Part shown: piece by piece, positions 1 to 12,042 of the stretch | How the letters are laid out: every line of letters starts with the position of its first letter | Position numbering within the stretch: position 1 is the first letter of the stretch | Assembly: GCA_003868215.1 (NCBI GenBank) | Contig: QWDQ01000049.1 | Coordinates: forward strand, 521 to 64,520 | DNA from: Pseudophaeomoniella oleicola | Taxonomy: Eukaryota; Ascomycota; Eurotiomycetes; Phaeomoniellales; Phaeomoniellaceae | Direction of reading: 5' to 3' | Length of the DNA stretch: 64,000 nt | Notes under the pieces: generated by a model | What the model saw: the letters and a program-made list of their open reading frames with translations, nothing else | The model's database searches: none | What the model was told of the DNA's origin: nothing | Translations under genes and position numbers: made by a program

Positions 1-57
1 GTTGTGGGGGGGGAGGAGGGGGGAGGGGGGGGGGGAGGGGGGGGGGGGGGGGGGGGG

Positions 58-102
<45 letters not shown>
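1..102. repeat. Poly-G low-complexity tract
   Basis: Almost pure G, interrupted by a handful of A and T residues in the first 60 bases. It ends abruptly at ordinary sequence near position 103. It has no telomere-like repeat unit. It could be a real G-quadruplex-prone tract. It could equally be an artefact at a contig or scaffold edge, because two-colour short-read chemistry reports absent signal as G. Confidence 0.8.
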
Positions 103-103
<1 letters not shown>

Positions 104-176
104 TAGATGTGAATCTACTATATCTGATTTGAACGTGGAAGTGAAACAAGCAGTCGGGATCCAACAGGAGACAGGA

Positions 177-1001
177 TCAGAATCGTGCACCTCCCTCCTG
201 CATCAAGAACAACTCTCCCAACGGCGGAATGTCCTCCATCATGGTATTTTGCAAGCGCTCCCACACGACCCCGCAAGAAGGTTTCTCGCTCGGATGCAGG
301 ACCTCGATGGCCCGCTCAGAAGTAAAAATCAGATCGCAGATGGTGTCGAACGGTTCGGATTCGAGGGACGATTTCGCGCCGTTGGTGTGGTCGTGCACGT
401 CGACGACTTGGCATTCGTGGCAGACGGCGACGACTTTGGCGGCGGGGGAGATGGCGTTGATGGTGCGGAGCATGGCCCATTCGAGGTCGAAGAAGCCGTG
501 GCCTTTGCCGAAGCGGAGGCCAGTGCGCATGTCAATTGCGCCGGTGCCGGTGACGAGCATGTCTAGCTTTAAGCCTGACGACTGGATTTCGGTGAGCGTG
601 ACGTGCCGGCCGATCTTTTCCATTGTGTCGAGGATACTGGCTTTTAATCTGTTAACTTCTCCCGTGATCACCGTTGGGTCGAGAAGGCAGAAACCACGGC
701 GAATGCCATATGTGGTCACGAGTACGAGTTTGTTGTCATTGAGGGCGGCGAGTCTTAGTTCTTCGAGGCAATTGTCAGGGGTAATAAAGATGGTACGAGC
801 CGATTTGTACGCTGGGTGAGATCTCAAGAGCCGCGTGGCGGTATCAGAGCCTCGAAAGTCAGTGATAAAGGATGAGAAGTCGAAATGAAAGCGCGAGTCT
901 GGGTAGGCGACCTTGAAGAGGGCGGGGCCAATAGATGCACGGATTTGGGACTTGAGTGCGATAGTTGAGAGGGGTATCGAACCTTTGGCAGACGCTGGCA
1001 T
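177..1001 (-). CDS. 5-formyltetrahydrofolate cyclo-ligase-like (MTHFS family) protein
   Basis: Predicted 274 aa, no intron needed. Residues 165-175 read GKGHGFFDLEW, the phosphate/ATP-binding loop signature of the 5-formyltetrahydrofolate cyclo-ligase fold. It is followed by a C-terminal half with VVAVCHECQVVD and a strand-rich end, as in fungal MTHFS-like proteins. The canonical enzyme converts 5-formyl-THF to 5,10-methenyl-THF using ATP, in cytosol or mitochondria. This branch is divergent and may have another role, as MTHFSD-type proteins do. The start was set at the ATG at 1001. The frame stays open further upstream, to about 1217, but has no ATG there and runs into a 7-bp GCACTGA tandem repeat. 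Confidence 0.8.
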   Translation of the reverse strand: MPASAKGSIPLSTIALKSQIRASIGPALFKVAYPDSRFHFDFSSFITDFRGSDTATRLLRSHPAYKSARTIFITPDNCLEELRLAALNDNKLVLVTTYGIRRGFCLLDPTVITGEVNRLKASILDTMEKIGRHVTLTEIQSSGLKLDMLVTGTGAIDMRTGLRFGKGHGFFDLEWAMLRTINAISPAAKVVAVCHECQVVDVHDHTNGAKSSLESEPFDTICDLIFTSERAIEVLHPSEKPSCGVVWERLQNTMMEDIPPLGELFLMQEGGARF

Positions 1002-3008
1002 CTCGAAGGTCAAAGAAAAGATGGCACCGATAACGTGACGGTAGGTCGCAGATGTTCTCGATAGATATACTGTTCTGTTGCAATGTTTGAAGCGGGGTGT
1101 AAATTTTGGATCTTGCGCAGCGGTTATGCGACGGAGGAAGGACGGCCACAGACCACTTACACTCGGACGTTTGCGACAAGTTGCGGTACTGGATTCTGAG
1201 CACTGAGCACTGAGCACTGAGCACCAAGAGAAGAAAAGGGAAGACCAGGGAAATATAAGTTCACAATACTATACAAGAGATCCTATCAAATTGCGCATTG
1301 CGCCAAGTTCCTCGAGAAGTTCCATCACAAGACCAAGGCCTGTCTTGGATCATCGACTACTGTAGGCCGGTGCATCACCGGAAATCATCGTCGACCACTT
1401 CTCCTCTCGGTGGAAGAGATAGCAGAAGAAGTAGGATGAGAGATGTTGGTCAATGAGATAGCATCGCCATCATCATCACCTACCTAGGGGCTGACATGTC
1501 TAGGAACGAAGACTTGAAGTAATACTGTGGAAAAAGAAGTCGCAGAGAACGGATGAGAAGATCTACTGTCGACTAAGGTAGCCGAGTCTCTCTCTACTCT
1601 CCTTGCGCAACTGATCTGCCGATGATGATCTTCTAATTAATCCATTCAACCCATTTGATCCTTTTTACGCGTATTGTAACTTCACAAGGGTTGAGGCCGA
1701 CTACCCGACGCTAAACCCCAAACAACTTCGAGAGTCTGGGCAAGCGACAAGAGACAAAAGACAAATGACAAGAGACGAGAGACGAGAGGAATTAATTAAT
1801 TGAGTGCGGCAGATTCATCCTTCATCACTCATTATTCATTTTGTCTCCATCACCATCACCATCACCATCACCGCCACCAAAATTGCTTGTCGTTGCTTAT
1901 TCTAGCGTCTGACTGTGTTTGTCTCAAAATGCCTACTCAATTACTGAATATGATCTATACTATGATACGCTTTCTTATCTATTCTCAATTCAATGCTGGC
2001 AGCACAGATCTACAATATAATATCATCTAGACTCTCCTTCCTCGGATCTTTCAATTTTCAACTTTCAATTCTCTTATTGATTAATATCAGTCAAATCTCG
2101 CAGGTTAGCAGATGAACAGTGAGCGTCGCGCTAAGCAAACACACGGAACCCGGCGAAAAGCCCTATAGTCACCTCTCTTTCTATCTATCACACAGCAACA
2201 AGAACAAAGAATAAGCAAAGAAAAGATCAAGACTGTGCTCTTCCCTTATCTCGTTACCATTTTCTTCGTCAACTTCTTTGGTCAGGACCTTTCAAACAAC
2301 CTTTGACACGCTACCGTATATGGTAAAAACTGTGTGATATCACATCAGACTTGTCAAGCTTGTCTACTTGTTGCTGGACGAGTGAGAGGCAGTACTTTGG
2401 TCAACCATGGATTTATCAATAGAACGACCCAATCAGGCTCTGTTCCTGCGTCTATCTTCAGTATCTCGCCATCCCTTGCCCGACTTTACCCAATCACATC
2501 CGTCACTCTTTGACCTGATTGTTGCTACTCGGTTCCGTGCGTTCCGCATTTGAACTTGCTGCTACTACTAGGATACGTACCAATTTATTACGTGATGCTC
2601 AATTTTCTTTTCAGGCCAGTACCACGTAGTACTACGTACAGTATCACCCTACTCGCCTCGAGTCGCCTAGTTTAACTACCTACACCAAATTCCCATCAAT
2701 CACACAAAGCAATTGATGGTCGTATCTATGTGGAACCAAGGGTCAATGTAAATTCCAAGGGTTGCCTATGCTGATGTCACGTTTAACTGGCTGATGCGAC
2801 ACTGGCGAGACTGGATCCAGCCCTGGGAAGAAACCGTTCCTCCACTTAAGCTTCTTAAGATACACTTTGCCCTAAATGCTCGTTTTTTTTACGTCTTCGA
2901 TTTTCCTTCAGATTGGAGCTTAACAACTTCACCTTGTTTTCTTATACCTCTGCCTCTGCTCTTGCAACGCCTGTAGGTACCCGTCGCCAGGCTCAGCAAT
3001 AGCCCATC
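1002..3008. other. Intergenic region upstream of the MFS gene
   Basis: Shared upstream DNA of two divergent genes. It holds a (CATCAC)n microsatellite at 1848-1874, which would encode a histidine run but lies in no convincing gene. It also holds a perfect 14-bp palindrome ACGTAGT/ACTACGT at 2624-2637. The last 100 bases before 3009 are pyrimidine-rich, as in a fungal core promoter or leader. No gene seen. Confidence 0.6.
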
Positions 3009-5136
3009 ATGTCTGCACTGCCACCCAACCACGATGCCGCGACGACTGGTGCTGCTAATGGTACTGGCAACGGCACTACCGAGTCCACCATCATGGACAA
3101 GGAAAAGGGAATGACAAGTCCAGTCGATGAGGAAGGACTCGGTGTCAGCAGTCCGCTGGATATCTTGAATCGCATCGAAGTCAAGGATCCCCAGCATCCG
3201 CAGCATTGGTCCTCGTGGAAGAAATGGCTCATCGTCAGCATTTACTGCTTGTTGCAGGTCTTCGTCACCATTACCTCTACGAGTTATGTGTCTGCTGAAT
3301 TCTTGTAAGGAGCATGTTGAACCCGTCTCAAGGCCTGCTCGTCCCTTAAACAGAGCGGTGCTTGAGATTACCTCGATGCATGTGACTAATGTATCGCTAT
3401 GTTTTTAAAACTAGAATCGAAGAGAAATTCGGTGTCAGTGTTCAAGTTGCGACCCTGGGTCAGTCCATGTTCATTGTTGGTACTGCTGTTGGACCGGCTT
3501 TCTTGGGACCACTGTACGAGAACCTTTGACAACGCGCCACGAAGATTTTAAAAGTCTGATCGTTCTTCGCAGGAGTGATATCGGTGGCCGCAAATGGGTC
3601 TACGTCGGTTCGATCCTGCTTTATGCCATCCTGAACATTGTACGCAAGCACTCTTTCTCAACCGGATCCTCGCCGATGTTTTCTAACTCATAGTCCCTAT
3701 AGGGTACTGCTCTGGCCTACAATATGCCAATGCTGTCCGTTGAACCTCCTCGCTCCGAGAAGCCCAACCACTGACCTCCTTTCTCAGGGTAATCTTCCAA
3801 TTTCTCTGCGGAGCCGCTGGTTCAACCGCCCTGTCCAATGTGGCAGGTACCATTGCCGATTTGTTTGGTGATGAGGACGGTGCCAGTATGTTTTCCATCA
3901 CCCGTGTCTTGATATTCGCTCTCGTCTGACATCACAAAGGTCAACCTATGGGTCTCTTCGTAGCCAGTGCAAACATCGGGCCCAGTCTTGGTTCCCCTGT
4001 CGGTGAATGGATCGCTGATAACCCCAACATGGGACTGAACTGGATCTTCTGGATCAAGTATGTTTGGCCTCTCCCGTTCACTTCCTCTCCTCTAATTACC
4101 CTCTTCCCAGCGTAATAATCGGCGGTGCTTTCGCTCTCGGCATGTGTTTCGTTCCCGAAACCCTACCCCGCCTAGTGATCAAGAACGAAGTCAAGCGACA
4201 CGGGTCTGTCGACGAGAATGCCGTCGCTGTCGCCCAGACCAAGGTCAACGTGCTCAAGGAGATCCGATTCGTGAGCACAATGGCGTTCCGAATCATGTTC
4301 ACCGAGCCAATTGTCCTGTTTTTGGCAATTTACAATGGATGGGCCTATGGAGTAAGTCTACTACCCGTCTGTTGATCTCTGTTCTGTATTGTTATTATTT
4401 CTCTGGTTCATGATTCTGCTTTCCGCTCGTCTTTTCTTCAGACTGTGTTACCTGCCCACCCATCTCCCTGCCCTTTCCATCCCTTTGCACTTCAAAGCTT
4501 GGCAATCTCAGATCAGATCAGAAGTCCTAACACACTCCTTCCCCACAGCTTCTCTTCCTCTACCTCGATGGCGTCTTCGACGTCTTCGTCTTCAACAACG
4601 GCCTCTCCTACATCGGCGCCGACCTAACCTACCTCAACTTCGTCGTCGGTGTTATCGTCATGTTCCTCGTCATCCCTATCCAGACCTATCTCTACAAACG
4701 CGACCGCCAACGACGCAACGGCGTCAACCGCCCTGAAGCTCGATTCCTCATGTCTCTCGTTACGGTCTGGCTCTTCCCCGTCTCCCTCTTCTGGTTCGCC
4801 TTCACCTCCAACGGCGATACAAACTTCTGGTCTCCCGTCGTCGCTGGCGCCGTCCTCGGCTTCTGTGACCCCTTGCTCTACCTCGCCATGCTTAACTACC
4901 TGACCGACGCATACCCGAACGTCGCCGCGAGCGCCGTCGCCGCCTTTTTGATCCCGAGTTTCATCATCGCGGCCGCCTTCGCCCACATCGGTATCGTCAT
5001 GTTCGACAATCTCGGCACGACCTGGGCGATGGCTTGTATCGGCTTTATCTCCTTGGGCATCGTCGCGTTGGTGTACGTCGTGTACTTTTTCGGCCCGTGG
5101 ATCCGGAAGAGGAGCAAACTTGCCCGGACTTTTTAG
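3009..5136 (+). CDS. Major facilitator superfamily transporter (DHA1-like)
   Basis: Eight exons, 512 aa: 3009-3304, 3415-3513, 3573-3639, 3703-3734, 3788-3885, 3940-4057, 4111-4351, 4549-5136. All junctions are GT..AG and keep frame. The cytosolic N-terminus (about 70 aa, ending HPQHWSSWKKW) is typical of fungal DHA1 drug/polyamine proton antiporters. It is followed by about 12 membrane segments. GRKWVYVGS in loop 2-3 is the MFS motif-A region, and VASANIGPSLGSPVGEWI resembles the antiporter motif in TM5. Expected at the plasma membrane, exporting an unknown small molecule. The 197-nt last intron is the longest; the others are 50-110 nt. No biosynthetic neighbours suggest a substrate. Confidence 0.9.
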
Positions 5137-6240
5137 ATCGGACTAAGCAAGACTGGACTGGACTTGTACACCAACGATGTTTCAAGCGCGACGTACGATG
5201 CAGGAAGCCACCTGAAATTTCGCTCTTTGCACCTCGAATCAAGGGGGAAAAAAATCATCATTGCCAGCCAAGATAGCGTGAGTGTGTGTATATGTATCGT
5301 GTATGTATACTAGAAATAGAACACCCTACTTATTTTATCTAGAGAGTCGAGGGATAGGGCTATGGGATTGTGTGTATGTGAGAGTGATAATTATATGGCA
5401 AGGCAAAAACAGGACCTGGACAACACACACCACACCGCACTACAACTTTTTTCATCATCATTATCAGAAGAGAGAACACATTTTCTCTCTCTCTCTGTAC
5501 CTAATTACTTTTTACCTTTCTTTTCAATTAATTACATTTTTTAATTTTAATCCTTATCTTATTTCATCCTCATCCTCATCCTCATCCTCCTACTTTCTTG
5601 CTTTCTTTCCTGCTTGCTTGCTTTCTTGCTTGCTTCTTATCTAATCCCATGTCTCCCTAGAAAGAAGAAGAAGAAGAAGAAGAAGAAGAAGAAAACCTGG
5701 GTATATCAAACCTTCTCCTTCTCCTTCTCGTCCTTCTTTCTCCCTTTCCTTTCTTTCCTTTCCTCCTAATATCAATGGTTAACGTTTTATCTAGGTAGAT
5801 TAGGTAGGGTACGTCGTAGGAAGTTTTCACAAGGGATGAAGGGAACAAAAAGGGGAAAGAGGAAGAGGAAGAGGAAAGGAGAAAGGGGTTTTTCTGATTC
5901 CGCTGTTATTGAATTTTTCTCATTAATCTTCTTCCTTTTTTGATGATGATGATGATACTTCTTCTCTCTTTTTGAACAAACTTGAATTGTTGTTGTTGAT
6001 TTGTCTAGTCTAGTCTTGTCTAGCTTTCCTTCCTCCTTTGTGTAGGTAAGTTATATATAGTACAGATATGATCGCTCTCTTTGATTGAACTGACTGACCG
6101 AAAAGAAAACGTCCTGGGATTCCAGCAGAAACCAGACAAGCAAGACCAGACCAGAACCACAAAACAAAAATCAATTAACAACGGTGGCGCGTGAGGCCAT
6201 TTTTTTTCTCTCTCTCATATCTCAATTTCCTTTCATTTTC
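5137..6240. other. Convergent intergenic region with microsatellites
   Basis: 3' flank shared by the MFS gene (+) and the next gene (-). It is strongly pyrimidine/purine skewed. (TCATCC)n lies at 5564-5590, CTTG/CTTT-rich repeats at 5590-5640, and (AAG)n at 5662-5694. Short frames here are low-complexity chance products. No gene seen. Confidence 0.7.
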
Positions 6241-7191
6241 TCATGTATTCTTATTGATCATCTTCCAGACCTCTTCTTCACCCTTCTGTAACTTCTCGCC
6301 CGCCTGCTTCGCCCACGTGACAGCCGTATCCCATATGCCAGCCACTCCCTCTTTCTCGTCGTCGAAGCCTCCACCGCCGCCGCCGCCAGTTAATGAAGCG
6401 AGGGTAGGAGGGTTGTAAGGGCTAGAGCCGACGTTGCCACCGAGGATGCCGTTGCTGCCGGTCGTTGATGAGATGTTGTTGTTTGAGGTCGATGATGAAG
6501 CTGCGCCGGCGAGGGCTTGGAGAGGGTTGAAGGGTTCGAGAGGTCGGTCTTCGAATGCGGATTGGGCGTTTTGAGTGTAACCCGGGGGGCTTTCGAGGCT
6601 GGCGAGGTTTGAGGCGAGGGGGCTGATGGTGGTGGTGGCGGTTGATGTCGTTGAGGCGGGAGGTTGGGCTCTGATTGGGGTTGATAGGGAGGGTGCTTGC
6701 TGGTGAGTTGGTAATGGAGGCGGCTGAGTTGTGTATGGTGATGCGACGGATGTAGGTGTGGTGATCTGAGGTGCGTAATAAGAAGCCGGTTTGACTTCCT
6801 CTCCGACTTTGGGTGGCGGCGGGATCGATGACCGTCGAGCTGTAGTGTATTGGACTGGCGTGGGAACTGCACCGGGCTGTGGCGCAGATGGCGAAGCTGC
6901 GCTCGAAGTTGTAGACGGCGCCGCTACAGTCCTAGTAGGAGCCGGTTGAGAAAACGAAGGGGGACCTGGTGCTGCGGTTGGGGCCGGTACAGACGCGCCG
7001 GGTCGCGCAGCAGGATAGGTCGATGTAGTTGCTGTCGCAGTGCTCGTCGTAGGCGTCGGATTGACACCAGAAGTCGCCGGCGCTACATTTCCGTCGGCGA
7101 CAGCAGCAGCAGTCTTCGGCGTAACACCATCCACCGTCGCCCCAGTATTTGCATTGATCGGCGACGCCGTATGAATCGAGATAGGTGGCAT
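6241..7191 (-). CDS. Conserved fungal Pro/Ser/Thr-rich protein of unknown function
   Basis: 316 aa, intronless. Residues 1-270 are low complexity, rich in Ala, Pro, Ser and Thr, with no signal peptide and no transmembrane segment, so probably disordered and soluble. A seven-Gly run precedes the only ordered-looking part, residues 282-316: an amphipathic helix reading GIWDTAVTWAKQAGEKL followed by EEEVWKMIN. From memory, similar C-terminal helices end uncharacterised proteins in other filamentous ascomycetes, and this part is the likely conserved module. The start at 7191 (MPPISIHTA) was chosen because the upstream extension reads as non-coding and hydrophobic. I do not assign a function. Confidence 0.6.
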   Translation of the reverse strand: MPPISIHTASPINANTGATVDGVTPKTAAAVADGNVAPATSGVNPTPTTSTATATTSTYPAARPGASVPAPTAAPGPPSFSQPAPTRTVAAPSTTSSAASPSAPQPGAVPTPVQYTTARRSSIPPPPKVGEEVKPASYYAPQITTPTSVASPYTTQPPPLPTHQQAPSLSTPIRAQPPASTTSTATTTISPLASNLASLESPPGYTQNAQSAFEDRPLEPFNPLQALAGAASSSTSNNNISSTTGSNGILGGNVGSSPYNPPTLASLTGGGGGGGFDDEKEGVAGIWDTAVTWAKQAGEKLQKGEEEVWKMINKNT

Positions 7192-7978
7192 CGTGACAAA
7201 TACACACAGACAACCCCTAAATGAGTACACACGAAAACAAATCCCAAGGTTCTGAACTGTTGATGAACCGCTGGGCAATACTAGAAAATACAGTAGGTAG
7301 GGATCAAGAAGGTCTAGATATTCCAGTCGCAAGCAGTTGATACCGACAAGAGACTGAGGCCGGTTGTGGAAGGACTGACGTACGGAAGGGAGCTTATCCC
7401 AAAGTCTCTTTGTGGAGTTCCTTGCATTGCTGGTATGCAATGTGCACGTCGATCATCACACCCTCTTCTTCGCGACTCACCTTGCTCCTGATGACACCTC
7501 GCAATTATGCATGCCGACATTCAGATATGTTGCATACCGCAAATCTAGGGAGGCGTGGGCATGTAAGATGATGACATGATTCGGCAAATGGTTGCAAAGA
7601 TAAAAAAATGCTTGGCTTCTTGATTTGGTCTGAAGCTCTGGAGGCACTTCTTGTCGGGTTTACAATAGGCCCATATTCAATGAACCATGCATCCCTGCAA
7701 AGTCTTAGACGCTCATAGACATTTCACTGGACTACAATTGAAACTGGAAATGTTCGTGAGAAGTTTTGGTACAGTCGGAAAAAGCAATTGCATCGTGGCA
7801 ATAAAGTACAGAAGTTTCAGGGGAAACAAATTCCTCGTCGCTCTATGCTCCGTGCCAATTACTCGTTGACGCGCATCTATGTTCTTCCACCCTCGCTGCA
7901 CCTCGTCCCCCATCACCACTCCAGTCACCACCCCTTGACCATTATTACACACAAACACTCTTTTCAAGTGTTGGTTGT
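7192..7978. other. Intergenic region between two minus-strand genes
   Basis: Upstream region of the Pro/Ser/Thr-rich gene and 3' flank of the ADP/ATP carrier gene. No repeats, RNA gene or convincing frame. Confidence 0.5.
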
Positions 7979-9546
7979 TTAACCGGAACCACCCTTGTAG
8001 GCCTTTCCGAACATGAGGAGTTGAGCTTGATCGTAGATAGACAAGACACCAGCACCAGCGACACCACGGAGGATGTTGGCACCAGCACCCTTGAAGAAGG
8101 AGCGGATACCCTCGGCAGCCATGATTTGACGGGCAGCATCGAGCGAAGACTTGTACTTGACGGCCTGTTGTAATTATCAGCATTTTGCGCGAGTCTGGAC
8201 TTGTAAGGGAGTAACATACCTCACCAGAAGTCATCATCATACGACGACGGATGGTATCCAATGGGTAAGACGCAATACCGGCACCAGTGGTGACACCCCA
8301 GCCGAGCAAGAACGAAGCCAAGAAGTTACCCTCAAGAGGGCCGACGAGGAGAACTGGCTTGATCGAGTCGTACATACCGAAGTAGAGACCACGGTAGACG
8401 ATGATACCAGCGACGGAGGGACCGAAACCACGGTAGAGACCAGCAATACCATCAGAAGCGAGAGTCTTCTTGTAAACGTCAACGAGACCGTTGAATTGAC
8501 GCTCACCGCCCTTCTTGGCGGACTTGGCGTCGTTGGCAAGACGGGTACGGGCGTAGTCGAGGGAGTAGACGAAAAGGAGGGAAGTGGCACCAGCAGCACC
8601 ACCGGAGGCCAAGTTACCGGCCATCCACTTCCAGTAACCATCACGCTCCTTCTTGAAAGCGAACATCGACTTGTAGGTGTCACGGAAAGCGAAGTTCAGG
8701 GCTTGGGTTGGGAAGTAACGGATGACGTTGGCGGTGTTACCTCTCCATAGCGACATAACACCCTCATCCTTGGCGGTACGGCTGAAACATTCACCGATAC
8801 CAGCGTATTTTCGGTCAAGACGGCCAGCCTTCATCATCTCATCCTATCGAGTCGAGGTGGTCAGTATACGGGCTTCCTACGGTAGCAGACGCGGATTTGT
8901 GCGACAGATAGTCTTGGTAGATTTCCAACCCCGTATCTGGACACTGGAAATGCCGACCAGCACGATATTCATCGATAAATTTTGCATCGAGATCCACCGA
9001 CGTCGGGGGAGGAAATGGTGATAGGTGTATGCAATGCTTTTATTGACTGGACTTACTTGGTTTTGGATGAGGAGCTTGACACGCTCGATTGGAGCAGCAG
9101 CAGTCTTCGAGACGGCGGCAGAGATACCACCCACTGCGATAAGCCATTAGTGATCAAATTCGAATGTAACGCTCATCGTATCGCCGTCTGCGACAAGAAC
9201 CTTCCGATTGAGACGTAAACAGAGGGAGGATTGGATGCACATACTCAAGAAGTCGACGACGAATCCCGCTAAAAAGAAGAAAGTTAGCTATCACGTTCAC
9301 CAATTGAATGAGCTCGGGGTATCTCGAGGAGCCATTGAAAACAGCATCTCGCAATGCGAAGCAGGGCCTATGAGGAACAATCCAACATGCTTGCACCCGA
9401 ATCGCAATTGCGCGACGCTGTTTTCGCATTGACCATATCGAAGCGCCTGCGCCGAGTGATTCGGGATAAAAGTTTTTTCATGGTTGGAGCAACTTACGCA
9501 TGCCGAAGACCGTCTTGTCGGCCTGTACAACATCGCCCTTTGACAT
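7979..9546 (-). CDS. AAC: Mitochondrial ADP/ATP carrier (adenine nucleotide translocase)
   Basis: Five exons, 319 aa: 9498-9546, 9245-9268, 9057-9133, 8220-8843, 7979-8164. The product exchanges cytosolic ADP for matrix ATP across the inner mitochondrial membrane. RRRMMM, the ADP/ATP carrier signature, is at residues 249-254. Three mitochondrial-carrier repeats are visible through [21 protein letters not shown] and YPLDTIRRR. The first three introns are long for this genome (229, 111 and 213 nt) and one exon is only 24 nt. Large early introns are common in highly expressed fungal genes. Codon use is biased towards C-ending codons, fitting high expression. Frame and homology agree at all four junctions. 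Confidence 0.96.
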
Positions 9547-12042
9547 TTTGACTGATTATCTGAAGAGAAGAAAACACGAAACAGATTGAGAGTGGAGAGG
9601 TAAAGAGGTGGTGATTGCAAGATGGATGCAAAGAACCAAGTAAAAAAGATGGATGGTGATGGATGGAAAGAAAGTGAAGAGGAAGAGCTTTAAGATGGAA
9701 AAAATTGGGGGACGAAGAAAAAAGAAGGCGACTAACGGGATTAGTAGGAGTTAATGGTACGGCAGCGTTTGATACCGTACTCTCAATACCAGAGGCAGAT
9801 CGGATACTCTAGGGGCTCATAGTTATCGAGAGGCACTTCTGCAGTGCTCTGCTGCTCTTGCTCTAGGTATGGCATTGACGCCTATTCTTCGCCCAGCTCC
9901 TCTTATGTGTTTATCTGTGAACCCAATTGAGGTCCCTCTACCTTTCAAGGCCATCCTTTAACCTGTCCAATTCCTTTCCATTTGCTTCAAGGGTTGGAAG
10001 TGTCTGAACTGCGAATATGCTCTTTGGATCTACACTAGATTTTTCTAGATTGTCATGAATTCAACTGTCTCGCATGTAATCCGTAGACAGACAAGTGATG
10101 AAGGTACATTGCTATATAAGTGCTGTCACTTTTCAGGGACTTCCAAATGATTTGCGTCCGTCTCCATTACCTTGCATTACAATACAATACCATCCCGTCT
10201 CTCACCCAGTTTCTGGCATTGCCCTTGACCTTTGGCCCGAAGAACGAACGTTTCGACCGGGCGGTTGGCTTCTTGCTCCAGTTTGTAATTAACTACCGTA
10301 GCAACGGGCAACGCCGTTTCGCTTCTTAAGATCTCTTTGTCTTTGATGCCGTCAATCTCCTTTTCAAAGCCCACTAATGAGAATAGGTAAAGGTCCATGC
10401 TTGTCGTGCTGTACTGTGCTGTACATATTGTCTGGTAGTTAGATAAGACATGGAGCTCCTAGGACTGTGACTATTGGAAAGTGTGAAGGTACCATAGGTT
10501 AGGATAGCAAGGTACCTAGGTAGATCTCTTCTTGCAGAGTACTATCTGTAGCTCTAGGTAGGCCTTTGCTTTGGCCATACTCATGTTCTGTCATAACTAA
10601 ACTCACTGTAAATGTTATCTATGTGATTATCTCTTATGATTAAGATTAGGTAGCTATCATCTTACCCGGACCACGAAGGTAGAAGATAAATTACCTTCTA
10701 CTCAGCTCTTACCCAGGTAAGGTAGATGACTATCTGGTACCGAACTACCTCCCCTCTCTCCTCCCCCCGTCTACTTTCTTCCCCCCCAACTCTACTACTA
10801 ATTATAACGTAGTTCCCATGTAATTAACGCCTTGAACCTATCTTGAATCGCCTCCTTTTAACCACCCTCCTCCCCCCCATCCCCCATCCTTCTCCCCCCG
10901 ATTCTTTCCGTAATTACTACGTAGTAACCGTGGTAGTAGTAGTATTTCCCTCAACTTGCGCGCAATCCACTTACCATCACCCACTTTTCTCCGTTTCGAT
11001 AAAATCAAAAAATTCACAAGAAGTTGTGGGAAAATTTTCTCAGCGAGTCAGGAATCAGGGATCGGCTTTGCTTGCGCCTTCACTTCGTCCGTCCTCCCGT
11101 TCTTATCAAATTTTCAATAACGCGGAGAACGTACCTAGTCACTAAGGTAATGGGAAATAGGGGGAGGGAGAGGAGGGTGATGATGATACTGTTAACCGTC
11201 TACTACTATGTGTACTGTATTGGAAACCTATGTACTCCGTAGGTACTCAACGAGATGAGATCTTGATGGAATTTTGCTGCATTTTTGGTTTTTGTATCAG
11301 ATGTGATTGGCTCGTTTCATCCAACGGTACTCCGTATCTAGATTTCGATTGGATCTGTTGATCTGCCTTTATTTTCGGGGATTCTAACTCTGCGCGATCC
11401 AGGGTCAGTCTTGCGCGTGTGACAAAGACATCTCTCTCAACTAATACTTCCCTTCCCTTCCCGGCTTGCCCTTGTTAATCATCACGAGGATCAAGAAGCA
11501 CATGCTCACTTTTCTCGCTACAGAGCCATGTTTTCCTTCTTTCAACTACACGGAAGGAGAAGTGAAACGTCATGAGCGATATATGGAAAGACTCATTCTA
11601 GTAGATGAGGGCGTGTGACTACATCCTTCAAGGAGGGCTGGTCTACCGTAGTACTTACCTCTCATCAGCCCTAGGTTATCGAATGCTTCCGAGAATTTAC
11701 GAAAATATCTCTTGGGCGCAAAATGGCAATAGTAGGTAGGTACATAGCATCATCGTGGCTGTGAGAGCTGTGCGAATGAGGATGGTGGCGAGAGGGATGT
11801 TCTTTGCGAGGTTAGGTGCCTTTGCTATCACATTGGAAGTGGTGATATGATGCAGATGTGAAGATACGATGATCATTGTGTAGCATAATATATGAAAAGA
11901 CAGTCGTTGATGAGAGAGGACAAAATGCTCTCTAAAGAGTCGACTCGACTCGGCAGGTAATCTATCTCGTGGCGTAGACTTGGTCTATGTGATGCCATCC
12001 AGATGTTTATATAAACCCTGATGTTGAACAATTCTGATATTA
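9547..12042. other. 2.5 kb gene-poor intergenic region
   Basis: Upstream of the ADP/ATP carrier and downstream of the SDR gene. It contains many GTACCTAGGTA-like words (for example near 10511-10523), polypyrimidine runs at 10750-10900, and a perfect 14-bp palindrome TTACTAC/GTAGTAA at 10914-10927. No frame here has recognisable protein character. Confidence 0.6.

Noticed and set aside
1-102. Telomere or subtelomeric end
   Set aside because: No TTAGGG-type repeat on either strand; a G run alone does not indicate a telomere.
1848-1874. (CATCAC)n encoding a histidine run
   Set aside because: The surrounding frame is short and not protein-like; treated as a microsatellite in intergenic DNA.
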